Part shown: piece after piece, positions 7,659 through 15,788 of the stretch
Numbering within the stretch: position 1 is the stretch's first letter
How the letters are laid out: every line of letters starts with the position of its first letter
From: an uncultured Lachnospiraceae bacterium
Lineage (GTDB): Bacteria; Bacillota; Clostridia; Lachnospirales; Lachnospiraceae
Direction of reading: 5' to 3'
NCBI GenBank assembly: GCA_910588955.1
Contig: CAJURQ010000003.1
Span: forward strand, 219,487-283,486
Length of the DNA: 64,000 bases
Position numbers and translations under genes: made by a program
The notes under the pieces: generated by a model
The model's database searches: none
Seen by the model: the letters and a program-made list of their open reading frames with translations, nothing else
What the model was told of the DNA's origin: nothing

Positions 7659-9419
7659 ATGAAGTATAAAGAGATTATTTCCGCCGAATTTTTAAAGCGC
7701 CCGAACCGTTTTATTGCCTATGTAGAACTGATGGGCGAGCGGACGAAGGTGCATGTGAAAAATACGGGCAGGTGCCGGGAACTTCTGACGGATCATGCGA
7801 AGGTATATCTGGAGAAGAGCGGAAAGGAAAATCGTTCTACCGAATATGACCTTGTGGCGGTGGAGAAGGAAGGGCGTCTGGTCAATATGGATTCCGGTGC
7901 ACCGAACAAGGTGGTTGGCGAGTGGCTGCGTGCCGGCGGACTCTACGGGGACGTCAGTCTGGTCAGACCTGAGAAGACGTTCGGCAGTTCCCGTTTCGAC
8001 TTTTATGTGGAGAGTGAGTCAGGGAGAAAGGCTTTTATAGAGGTCAAAGGGGTGACTCTGGAGCGGGAAGGTGTGGCTGCTTTTCCCGATGCGCCCTCCG
8101 AGCGCGCGGTCAAGCATGTGGAGGAGCTGATCGAGGCGCGCAGGCAGGGGTACGAGGCGTATCTTCTGTTTGTCATCCAGATGAAAGGCGTTTGTCATGT
8201 GGAGCCGAACTGGGATACCCAGCCGGCGTTCGGTGAGGCGTTAAAACGTGCCAGGAGAGAGGGCGTCCGGTTTCTCGCCTACGACTGTCTTGTGAGGAAG
8301 GACAGTCTGGAAATGGACGAGCCTCTGCCTGTTTATCTGGACAGTCTTGACAGAATCGCAAAACCGCTGCTTGCATGGTATGACAGGGGCAGGCGCATCC
8401 TGCCGTGGCGCGAGGAACCGACGCCCTATCACGTATGGCTTTCGGAGATTATGCTGCAGCAGACCAGAGTGGAGGCGGTGAAACCTTATTACGACCGCTT
8501 TTTGCAGGCGTTACCCGATATCGGCAGTCTGGCGGCAGTGGAGGAGGAAAAGCTTCTCAAACTCTGGGAAGGTCTTGGATATTACAACCGGGCCAGGAAT
8601 CTGAAAAAGGCGGCGGAGATTCTCGTTTCGGAGTATGGCGGAGAGATGCCCGACGATTATGAGAAAATACAGTCGCTCCCGGGGATAGGCAGCTACACGG
8701 CGGGCGCCATCGCATCTATCGCTTTCGGAAAAGCGCATCCTGCGGTGGACGGCAATGTGCTGCGGATTCTCGCGAGACTGCGGGCGGACGACAGGGATAT
8801 TCTGAGTGCGAAGGTGAAGAAGTCCGTGGAGGATGAACTGCTTGACGTGATGCCGGCGGAACGTCCCGGCGATTTCAATCAGGCGCTCATGGAACTCGGC
8901 GCGACGGTGTGCATACCGAACGGTGCGCCCAAGTGTAAAGAGTGCCCGTGGAGAGAGCTGTGCCTTGCAGGAGCGGAGGGAAGGGCGGCGGAATTTCCGA
9001 AGAAGGCAAAAAAGAAGCCGAGAAGCATTGAGAAGAAGACCATTCTGGTGATACAGGATGCAGAGCGGGTTGCGCTCCGCAAAAGACCGAACAGAGGGCT
9101 TTTGGCGGGAATGTATGAATTTCCGTCTCTGGAGGGACACTGTGAGGAGGCGGTGGTCAGTGCCTATCTCAAAGAGATCGGTCTTCTGCCCATCAGAATC
9201 AAGAAACTTCCCCCTGCGAAGCATGTGTTCACCCACAAGGAATGGCATATGACGGGGTATCTGATCCGTGTGGATGAACTTGCCGTGAAGGGATCAGGAC
9301 AGGAGCTGGAAGGGTTTGTCTTCGTGGAGCCGGAGCAGACGCGGACAGATTACCCGATTCCTTCTGCCTTTGCCGCTTACGCGGAACGGGTTGAGATGAG
9401 ACGCGGAAAGATTAATTAG
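7659..9419 (+). CDS. Fusion of SfsA-type nuclease and MutY adenine glycosylase
   Basis: A single 586-residue frame. Residues 1-225 are SfsA (KRPNRFIAYVEL, HVKNTGRCREL, SSRFDFYVE, FIEVKGVTLE) with the PD-(D/E)xK residues D114, E128 and K130 present. Residues 232-435 are MutY: catalytic E263 in WLSEIMLQQTRVEAV, helix-hairpin-helix LPGIGSYTAGAI, catalytic D364 in AVDGNV and the 4Fe-4S cysteines 418, 426, 429 and 435. Residues about 465-580 form the Nudix-like domain that recognises 8-oxoguanine. MutY removes adenine opposite 8-oxoG; SfsA is now regarded as a DNA/RNA nuclease. Both active sites look intact. It is 14 bases behind the nucleotidase, in the LexA operon. Confidence 0.93.
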   Translation: MKYKEIISAEFLKRPNRFIAYVELMGERTKVHVKNTGRCRELLTDHAKVYLEKSGKENRSTEYDLVAVEKEGRLVNMDSGAPNKVVGEWLRAGGLYGDVSLVRPEKTFGSSRFDFYVESESGRKAFIEVKGVTLEREGVAAFPDAPSERAVKHVEELIEARRQGYEAYLLFVIQMKGVCHVEPNWDTQPAFGEALKRARREGVRFLAYDCLVRKDSLEMDEPLPVYLDSLDRIAKPLLAWYDRGRRILPWREEPTPYHVWLSEIMLQQTRVEAVKPYYDRFLQALPDIGSLAAVEEEKLLKLWEGLGYYNRARNLKKAAEILVSEYGGEMPDDYEKIQSLPGIGSYTAGAIASIAFGKAHPAVDGNVLRILARLRADDRDILSAKVKKSVEDELLDVMPAERPGDFNQALMELGATVCIPNGAPKCKECPWRELCLAGAEGRAAEFPKKAKKKPRSIEKKTILVIQDAERVALRKRPNRGLLAGMYEFPSLEGHCEEAVVSAYLKEIGLLPIRIKKLPPAKHVFTHKEWHMTGYLIRVDELAVKGSGQELEGFVFVEPEQTRTDYPIPSAFAAYAERVEMRRGKIN

Positions 9420-9588
9420 CCAAATAACGGGCACTGCGCTGCGGCGAAAAATATCTCGCGATGAAAAATAAGGAAAATATAAGAATTCCGTAACAATATA
9501 CAGGGAATTATATGCTAGAATAGACAATGACTGTTTGGCGGAAAACGGCTTACAGAATCAGAGATGAGAAAGGCATGGATATTTTGGC

Positions 9589-10614
9589 ATGAAATTATTA
9601 TCAGTTGCAATACCTTGTTATAATTCAGAAGGATATATGAAGAAGTGTATCGAATCGCTGCTGCCCGGCGGCGAGGATGTGGAGATATTGATTGTGGACG
9701 ACGGCTCCACCGACGGAACGGGGGAGATTGCGGACGCTTACGGCAGGCTTTATCCGTCCATTGTAAAAGTGATCCATAAGAAGAATGGAGGGCACGGTTC
9801 AGCCGTAAATGCGGGGCTTGCCTGTGCGTCAGGGCTTTTTTATAAGGTGGTGGACAGCGACGATTGGGTGAAGGAGAGCGCCTACATGAAAATTCTTGAG
9901 GTTCTTCGGGATATCGTTGCGGGAGACACCACACTGGACATGCTTATCAGTAACTTTGTCTATGAAAAGGAGGGCGAAAAGAAACACAAGGTGATGAAGT
10001 ATCGTCACGCGCTCCCGCAGGACAGGATATTCGGCTGGAATGAGGTGAAGCATTTTCATAAGGGACAGTATATTCTCATGCACTCCGTGATTTTCCGCAC
10101 GAAACTCCTTCGTGAATGCGGACTGGAACTGCCGGAAAACACCTTTTATGTAGATAATATTTTTGTGTTTGAGCCGCTTCCCTTCGTGAAAAATATGTAC
10201 TATCTCGACGTGAACTTCTACCGCTACTATATAGGCAGGGAGGGACAGTCGGTAAACGAGCAGATAATGATTGGCAGAATTGATCAGCAGATTAAGGTCA
10301 ATAAAATTATGATAGATTATCTCGTGGATAAGAAGACGAAGATTAACGGCAAAGGTAAGCTGAAACGATATATGGTTAACTATCTGGAGATCATCACGGT
10401 GATTTCTTCGATCATGTTGATCCGCTCCGGCACAGAGGAGAATTTGGAGAAGAAAACGGAACTTTGGAAATATATCAGGCAAAAGGACATCGGTCTGTAC
10501 ATGCGGCTGCGTTACGGCGTGCTCGGCAGTTCCATGAATCTGCCCGGAAAAGGCGGGCGGAAGATATCTGTGGAGGGCTACAAGATCTGCCGGCGTTTTT
10601 TCAAATTCAACTGA
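9589..10614 (+). CDS. Family 2 glycosyltransferase
   Basis: A 341-residue GT-A fold enzyme. It has the N-terminal SVAIPCYNSEGYMKKCIESL, the nucleotide-binding LIVDDGSTDGTGEIA and the metal-binding VVDSDDWV (DxD-type). The C-terminal half is helical and soluble, with no membrane helices. The family transfers sugars from NDP-sugars; the substrate cannot be read from sequence. It stands alone, ending in a strong terminator. Confidence 0.88.
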   Translation: MKLLSVAIPCYNSEGYMKKCIESLLPGGEDVEILIVDDGSTDGTGEIADAYGRLYPSIVKVIHKKNGGHGSAVNAGLACASGLFYKVVDSDDWVKESAYMKILEVLRDIVAGDTTLDMLISNFVYEKEGEKKHKVMKYRHALPQDRIFGWNEVKHFHKGQYILMHSVIFRTKLLRECGLELPENTFYVDNIFVFEPLPFVKNMYYLDVNFYRYYIGREGQSVNEQIMIGRIDQQIKVNKIMIDYLVDKKTKINGKGKLKRYMVNYLEIITVISSIMLIRSGTEENLEKKTELWKYIRQKDIGLYMRLRYGVLGSSMNLPGKGGRKISVEGYKICRRFFKFN

Positions 10615-10625
10615 GTGCGCATGAA

Positions 10626-10662
10626 AACAGGGAGAGTCCGATACCGGATTCTCCCTGTTGAT
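10626..10662. terminator. Bidirectional terminator between the glycosyltransferase and PAP2 genes
   Basis: A 15-base stem (10626-10640 with 10645-10659, one mismatch) and a three- or four-base loop; T-rich tails follow on both strands, so it can stop both converging genes. Confidence 0.8.
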
Positions 10663-10673
10663 TGTTTTGAACC

Positions 10674-10713
10674 GAGTCCGCGAAGCGGATCTCGCAATCG
10701 AGCTATGCTCGAT
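10674..10713. repeat. Two tandem stem-loops, the first with a GCGAAGC mini-hairpin
   Basis: GAGTCCGC-GAA-GCGGATCTC at about 10674-10693 and ATCGAGC-TAT-GCTCGAT at 10697-10713 sit directly against the stop codon of the PAP2 gene. They have no T tract, so they are not simple terminators. A related CGAG..GCGAAGC..TCGAG unit occurs at about 32024-32047. Confidence 0.5.
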
Positions 10714-11412
10714 TTATACCAGTGTGCCGGGTTTGCGTTTCCGCCTGTGCTGCACACCATGGTAAAAATGAAGCAGTACGTCAGAGCGGTAAACGATGCC
10801 GTACATCACAGCCGCCATGATAAACGCGGTGGTCACGTCAAATACCGAATGCTGTTTGATAAGCATAGTCGATAAAATGATCGAGATGCATAAGACAAAC
10901 GAGCAGGTGCGGATTCCCTTCTTCTTTTCCAGATGTGCACTCTTCATAACCGCGATATGGCAGCCGAGAGAGTTATACACGTGGATGCTGGGCCAGAGGT
11001 TTGTCGGGGTGTCCGTCCGGTAGAGATTGGACACAAGTTTTGTGAACAGGTTGTCCCGGGGCATAACGGCGGGACGCAGGTCGTGTCCGTTTGGCCAGAG
11101 CGTGCTGACGATTAGAAATACGGTCATTCCTGTGAACAGGAAGGTGCAAGCTCTGAAATAGTCATCCTTATCCTTGAAGAAAAAGTAGACGATCACTACC
11201 GCTACATAGGCAAACCACAGCAGGTAGGGGATGACAAATATCTCACAGAACGGGATCAGGTCGTCCGGGCGATAGTGAATGAGCCGGTAGTGGCTTGTCA
11301 CGGTCTTCTCCAGATAGGTGAACCACAGCATATATATAATTCCGTAAAGGATAAGCGGCAGCCCGTGTCTGTACTGCTGCCAGAAGTTTCCGAGTTTCTT
11401 CTTCATTTCCAT
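10714..11412 (-). CDS. PAP2-family membrane phosphatase
   Basis: A 232-residue integral membrane protein with about six helices. The phosphatase signature is partly visible: NLWPSIHVYNS (PSxH motif) and KQHSVFDVTTA (HSxxD). The first motif KxxxxxxRP appears as NGHDLRPAV. Such proteins remove phosphate from phosphatidate, isoprenyl pyrophosphates or related lipids; this version resembles the inositol-phosphorylceramide-synthase-like branch. It is transcribed alone, towards the glycosyltransferase. Confidence 0.8.
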   Translation of the reverse strand: MEMKKKLGNFWQQYRHGLPLILYGIIYMLWFTYLEKTVTSHYRLIHYRPDDLIPFCEIFVIPYLLWFAYVAVVIVYFFFKDKDDYFRACTFLFTGMTVFLIVSTLWPNGHDLRPAVMPRDNLFTKLVSNLYRTDTPTNLWPSIHVYNSLGCHIAVMKSAHLEKKKGIRTCSFVLCISIILSTMLIKQHSVFDVTTAFIMAAVMYGIVYRSDVLLHFYHGVQHRRKRKPGTLV

Positions 11413-11643
11413 AATAGCATGCTCCTCGCTTTGCCGGTCAGCCTGTAAATGCCGCCTGCGTATGACTGATATCTAACTGATACGTTACATCATAGCAGAT
11501 CAAGTGGAAAAGTCAAAATAAGATTTCCATAAAGTTTTCTTAATTTTCCATAAAAAACTATCCAATTTGCCAAAGATATATTTCGAGCATGGCAGTTTGC
11601 GGGTGATTTCCGGGGCGTTTCCGGGGCGTGTCATAAATTTTGT

Positions 11644-11672
11644 TTGCAATACATAGCATAATACTTTATAAT
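11644..11672 (+). promoter_or_regulatory. Promoter of glyA
   Basis: TTGCAA at 11644-11649, 17 bases, then TATAAT at 11667-11672, giving a leader of about 97 bases. The remaining 11413-11643 gap holds the upstream region of the divergent PAP2 gene; I see no other feature in it. Confidence 0.75.
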
Positions 11673-11775
11673 ATTGTTTTGAAATTGCCACTATATTATT
11701 TATACACATACATAATATAGAAGGAAATATTTGAGAATATAAGGGTGGAAATTATCAGAAAGGCGGGAACGAGGA

Positions 11776-13014
11776 ATGTATTCATTGGATGAGGTAAGGA
11801 ATGTCGATCCGGAGATCGCGCAGGCGATTGTCGACGAGCAGAACAGGCAGAATTCACACATTGAGCTGATTGCTTCCGAAAACTGGGTGAGCAAGGCGGT
11901 TATGGCTGCTATGGGCAGCCCGCTTACGAACAAGTATGCGGAAGGCTATCCCGGCAAGAGATATTACGGCGGCTGTGAGTGCGTGGACGTGGTGGAAAAT
12001 ATTGCCAGAGACCGCGCGAAAGAGCTTTTCGGCTGCGAGTATGTCAACGTGCAGCCTCATTCCGGCGCACAGGCGAACATGGCTGTTTTCTTCGCGGTGC
12101 TGGAGCCGGGCGATACCTTTATGGGCATGAATCTGGATCACGGCGGACATCTTTCCCACGGTTCACCGGTCAATATGTCGGGCAAATACTTCAAGTGTGT
12201 GCCTTACGGTGTCAACGACGACGGATTCCTCGATTACGATAATGTGAGAAAGATTGCGCTTGAGTGTAAGCCGAAAATGATTGTGGCAGGCGCGTCCGCT
12301 TACGCAAGAACCATTGATTTCAAGAAATTCAGGGAGATCGCGGACGAGGTCGGCGCGGTGCTGATGGTGGATATCGCGCATATTGCCGGGCTTGTGGCGG
12401 CAGGGCTTCATCCGAGCCCGATTCCCTATGCGCATGTGACGACGACCACCACCCATAAGACTCTGCGCGGTCCCCGCGGCGGCATGATCATGTCAAGCCA
12501 GGAGGTGGCGGATAAATATAACTTCAACAAGGCTATTTTCCCCGGCACACAGGGCGGTCCGCTGATGCATGTGATCGCGGCGAAGGCGGTGTGCTTTAAG
12601 GAGGCGCTGTCTGACGACTTCAAGGTTTATATGAAAAATGTGGCGGACAATGCGCAGGCGCTCTGCAAGGCGCTTCAGGCGAGAGATATCAAGATTGTTT
12701 CCGGCGGAACGGATAATCATCTGATGCTCGTCGATCTGACGAACTACGACCTTACTGGTAAGGCGGTGGAGAAACTGCTTGACGAGGCGCATATCACGGC
12801 AAACAAGAATACCATACCCAATGATCCTAAGTCTCCTTTCGTGACGAGCGGTATCCGTCTCGGCACGCCGGCTGCCACTTCCCGGGGTTTAAACACGGCG
12901 GATATGGATCAGGTTGCGGAGGCGATCTCCATTGTGATTAAGGAAGGCGAGGCAGGCATCGGCAAGGCGCAGGCTATTATCAAGACACTGACGGACAAAT
13001 ATCCGCTTATATAA
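11776..13014 (+). CDS. glyA: Serine hydroxymethyltransferase
   Basis: A 412-residue PLP enzyme of normal length. It shows IELIASENWVS, the YAEGYPGKRYYGGCE block, VNVQPHSGAQANMA, and the PLP lysine in TTTTHKTLRGPRGG. It interconverts serine plus tetrahydrofolate with glycine plus methylene-tetrahydrofolate, the one-carbon donor used by ThyA (also in this window). Monocistronic behind its own promoter; a stem-loop follows at 13032. Confidence 0.97.
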   Translation: MYSLDEVRNVDPEIAQAIVDEQNRQNSHIELIASENWVSKAVMAAMGSPLTNKYAEGYPGKRYYGGCECVDVVENIARDRAKELFGCEYVNVQPHSGAQANMAVFFAVLEPGDTFMGMNLDHGGHLSHGSPVNMSGKYFKCVPYGVNDDGFLDYDNVRKIALECKPKMIVAGASAYARTIDFKKFREIADEVGAVLMVDIAHIAGLVAAGLHPSPIPYAHVTTTTTHKTLRGPRGGMIMSSQEVADKYNFNKAIFPGTQGGPLMHVIAAKAVCFKEALSDDFKVYMKNVADNAQALCKALQARDIKIVSGGTDNHLMLVDLTNYDLTGKAVEKLLDEAHITANKNTIPNDPKSPFVTSGIRLGTPAATSRGLNTADMDQVAEAISIVIKEGEAGIGKAQAIIKTLTDKYPLI

Positions 13015-13031
13015 GTGTGAAGGAAAACACA

Positions 13032-13058
13032 AGAGAATGCCAAAGAGCGGCATTCTCT
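13032..13058 (+). terminator. Stem-loop between glyA and hom
   Basis: A perfect 10-base stem (13032-13041 with 13049-13058) and seven-base loop AAAGAGC. There is no T run after it, so it may be a weak terminator, a processing site or an RNA-stability element. A very similar hairpin occurs at about 37342-37366. Confidence 0.5.
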
Positions 13059-13109
13059 GCATGACAGGTGGGGTAATTGCAGTAAACTGCTTATACATGG
13101 AGGATAACA

Positions 13110-14315
13110 ATGATTCAAATAGCGGTTTTGGGATACGGCACCGTGGGCAGCGGCGTCGTGGAAGTGATTGAGACAAATAAGACGGACATCAACAAAAAGG
13201 CGGCGGAGGTTCTGGCGGTCAAATATATATTGGATCTGCGGGATTTCCCGGGCGATCCTTACGAGAACAAGGTGGTGCACGACTACAATATTATTCTGAA
13301 CGATCCGGAAGTGAAGATCATCTGCGAGACTATGGGCGGTACGAAGCCGGCATATGAGTTTACGAAGCAGGCGCTTCTTCAGGGGAAGAGCGTGTGCACA
13401 TCAAACAAGGAGCTTGTTGCGGTGCACGGACCGGAGCTCATAAAGATCGCTAAAGAGAATCACTGTAACTATCTCTTTGAGGCGAGCGTGGGCGGGGGCA
13501 TCCCGATTATCCGTCCGCTCAACTATTCCCTGACGGCGGAGCATATCGACAGCATCACGGGAATCTTGAACGGAACGACAAACTACATTCTGACCAAGAT
13601 GGACAGGGAGGGCGCTGATTTTGAGGATGTTCTGAAGGAGGCGCAGGAAAAGGGCTACGCGGAGAGAAATCCCGAAGCCGATGTGGAGGGCTATGATGCC
13701 TGCCGCAAGATTGCCATTCTTTCCTCCCTTATGTCGGGAAAGAACGTAAGCTACGAAGATATTTACACAGAGGGAATTACAAAAATTTCCTCTGCTGATT
13801 TTAAGTACGCGAAGCAGATGAACAAGTCCATCAAACTTCTGGCGCTCAGCAGGGATACGGAGGACGGCTTTTTTGCTATGGTTGCGCCCTTCCTGATTTC
13901 AAGGGAGCATCCGCTCTACAGCGTCAACGATGTGTTTAACGCGGTGTATGTGCACGGAAATATGCTTGGTGACTCCATGTATTACGGGCGCGGTGCCGGC
14001 AAACTCCCGACGGCTAGCGCGGTGGTTTCCGACGTGGTGGACTGCGCGAGGCATCAGGGCAAGACGATCATGTGCTTCTGGGATGAGGAAAAAGTGGAAG
14101 TTTCGGACGTAACGAACGCGAGAAGGAAATTCTTTGTCCGGATATCGGCGGACAAGCGGGAAGCGGCTATGGCGGCATTTGGCGCGATGGCGGAGGTAAA
14201 CGTAGGTCTGATGAAGGAATTTGGTTTTATGACGCAGGAGATGACCGAAAAGGAATTTAATGATAAGATAGAGCAGATCGGCGGATGCATAAACAGAATC
14301 CGAATGATGGCATAG
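13110..14315 (+). CDS. hom: Homoserine dehydrogenase
   Basis: A 401-residue enzyme: the NAD(P)-binding loop VLGYGTVGSGVV, the catalytic domain with CTSNKELVAVHG, FEASVGGGIPIIRPL and GILNGTTNYILTKM, and a C-terminal ACT-like domain (about 340-401). It reduces aspartate semialdehyde to homoserine. The aspartokinase gene starts 15 bases after the stop, so the two form an operon of the aspartate family pathway; ThrH at 4.5 kb could take homoserine onward. Confidence 0.96.
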   Translation: MIQIAVLGYGTVGSGVVEVIETNKTDINKKAAEVLAVKYILDLRDFPGDPYENKVVHDYNIILNDPEVKIICETMGGTKPAYEFTKQALLQGKSVCTSNKELVAVHGPELIKIAKENHCNYLFEASVGGGIPIIRPLNYSLTAEHIDSITGILNGTTNYILTKMDREGADFEDVLKEAQEKGYAERNPEADVEGYDACRKIAILSSLMSGKNVSYEDIYTEGITKISSADFKYAKQMNKSIKLLALSRDTEDGFFAMVAPFLISREHPLYSVNDVFNAVYVHGNMLGDSMYYGRGAGKLPTASAVVSDVVDCARHQGKTIMCFWDEEKVEVSDVTNARRKFFVRISADKREAAMAAFGAMAEVNVGLMKEFGFMTQEMTEKEFNDKIEQIGGCINRIRMMA

Positions 14316-14329
14316 CAGGGGGAAAGGAC

Positions 14330-15649
14330 ATGAATAAGGTAGTTAAATTTGGCGGCAGCTCTCTGGCGAGCGCGGAGCAGTTTAAGAAGGTCGGCGTGAT
14401 TATTCGTGCGGACAGGGAGCGCAAATTCGTGGTGCCCTCCGCGCCGGGCAAGAGATCGTCGGATGACACGAAGGTCACGGATATGCTGTATGCCTGCTAT
14501 GAACTTGCGGAGCAGGGAAAAGATTTTTCGGCGCAGATGCAGGCGATCAAGGACAGGTATCAGGAAATCATTGACGGGCTGGAACTGAAACTTTCTCTGG
14601 ATAAAGAATTTAAAGGCATTGAGAAAAACTTTAAGGAAAAGGCGGGTTCCGATTACGCGGCTTCCCGCGGCGAATATTTAAACGGTATTATCATGGCGCA
14701 GTATCTCGGCTATGAGTTCGTGGACGCTGCGACAGTGATCCGCTTTAAGGCGGACGGCGAGCATGACGCAGAGCTGACGAACCAGCTTTTGCGGGAGCGT
14801 CTGGCTGGCGTGGAAGCGGCTGTTATTCCCGGTTTTTACGGCGCATATGAGGATGGAAGGGTCAAGACTTTTTCCAGAGGCGGTTCCGACATTACAGGTT
14901 CTATTGTGGCGAGGGCGATCAAGGCGAATGTCTATGAGAACTGGACGGACGTTTCAGGCGTGCTCGTTGCTGATCCCCGTATTATCTATAAGCCCGAGGG
15001 CGTGGAGACGATTACGTACAGGGAACTTCGTGAGCTGGCATATATGGGATTTTCGGTTCTGCATGAAGACGCCATTTTCCCGGTAAGGAGCGAGGGCATT
15101 CCGATCAATATCCGCAACACTAACGCGCCGGACGACAACGGCACATGGATCGTGGAGAGCACCTGCCAGAAGTCTAAGTATGTGATCACCGGTATTGCCG
15201 GAAAGAAGGGATTCTGCGCAGTTAATATAGAAAAGGAAATGATGAACTCTGAGATCGGTTTCGGGCGCAAGGTGCTGCAGGCGTTTGAGGAGAACGAGAT
15301 TTCCTTTGAGCACGTGCCCTCCGGCATCGACACCATGACGGTGTTCGTGCATCAGGACGAATTTATGCACAAGGAACAGAAGGTGGTTTCCGGCATTCAC
15401 AGGCTGGCTGATCCGGATTCTATCGACATAGAGGCGGATTTGGCGCTGATTGCAGTGGTAGGACGCGGCATGAAGTCTACCCGCGGCACGGCGGGAAGAA
15501 TCTTTTCCGCGCTGGCGCACGCAAATGTCAACGTCAAGATGATCGACCAGGGTTCCAGCGAGCTAAATATTATTATTGGAGTGGCGAACTCTGATTTTGA
15601 GACGGCGATCAAGGCAATTTATGATATATTTGTGATTTCCCAGATTTAA
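14330..15649 (+). CDS. Aspartate kinase
   Basis: A 439-residue monofunctional aspartokinase with the start motif VVKFGGSSLASAEQFKKV, SRGGSDITGSIVARA and two C-terminal ACT domains (about 315-439; LIAVVGRGMKSTRGTAGRIF). It phosphorylates aspartate at the entry of lysine/threonine/methionine synthesis and the ACT domains usually bind feedback inhibitors. I start at ATG 14330 behind GGGGGAAAGG; a longer reading from 14285 would overlap hom. Which paralogue (lysC or thrA type) cannot be told. Confidence 0.94.
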   Translation: MNKVVKFGGSSLASAEQFKKVGVIIRADRERKFVVPSAPGKRSSDDTKVTDMLYACYELAEQGKDFSAQMQAIKDRYQEIIDGLELKLSLDKEFKGIEKNFKEKAGSDYAASRGEYLNGIIMAQYLGYEFVDAATVIRFKADGEHDAELTNQLLRERLAGVEAAVIPGFYGAYEDGRVKTFSRGGSDITGSIVARAIKANVYENWTDVSGVLVADPRIIYKPEGVETITYRELRELAYMGFSVLHEDAIFPVRSEGIPINIRNTNAPDDNGTWIVESTCQKSKYVITGIAGKKGFCAVNIEKEMMNSEIGFGRKVLQAFEENEISFEHVPSGIDTMTVFVHQDEFMHKEQKVVSGIHRLADPDSIDIEADLALIAVVGRGMKSTRGTAGRIFSALAHANVNVKMIDQGSSELNIIIGVANSDFETAIKAIYDIFVISQI

Positions 15650-15678
15650 AATATTGTAATATGACGAGAGTATTTCTC

Positions 15679-15716
15679 AAAAGGGGCAAAAAAATTGTTT
15701 GTTTTTTGCCCTTTTT
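15679..15716 (+). terminator. Terminator of the hom-aspartokinase operon
   Basis: AAAAGGGGCAAAAAA pairs with TTTTTTGCCCTTTTT around a short loop, then T-rich sequence. Confidence 0.75.
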
Positions 15717-15788
15717 GTGTTAATATTAAGAATGATATTGTACAAATAGCATAAACAGAAACAATAATTAAAAACTTTGGAGGGTACG

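Noticed and set aside
15721..15788. Sigma-A promoter for the hydrogenase-like chemoreceptor
   Set aside because: No -35/-10 pair with acceptable spacing; it may use another sigma factor, which I could not show.
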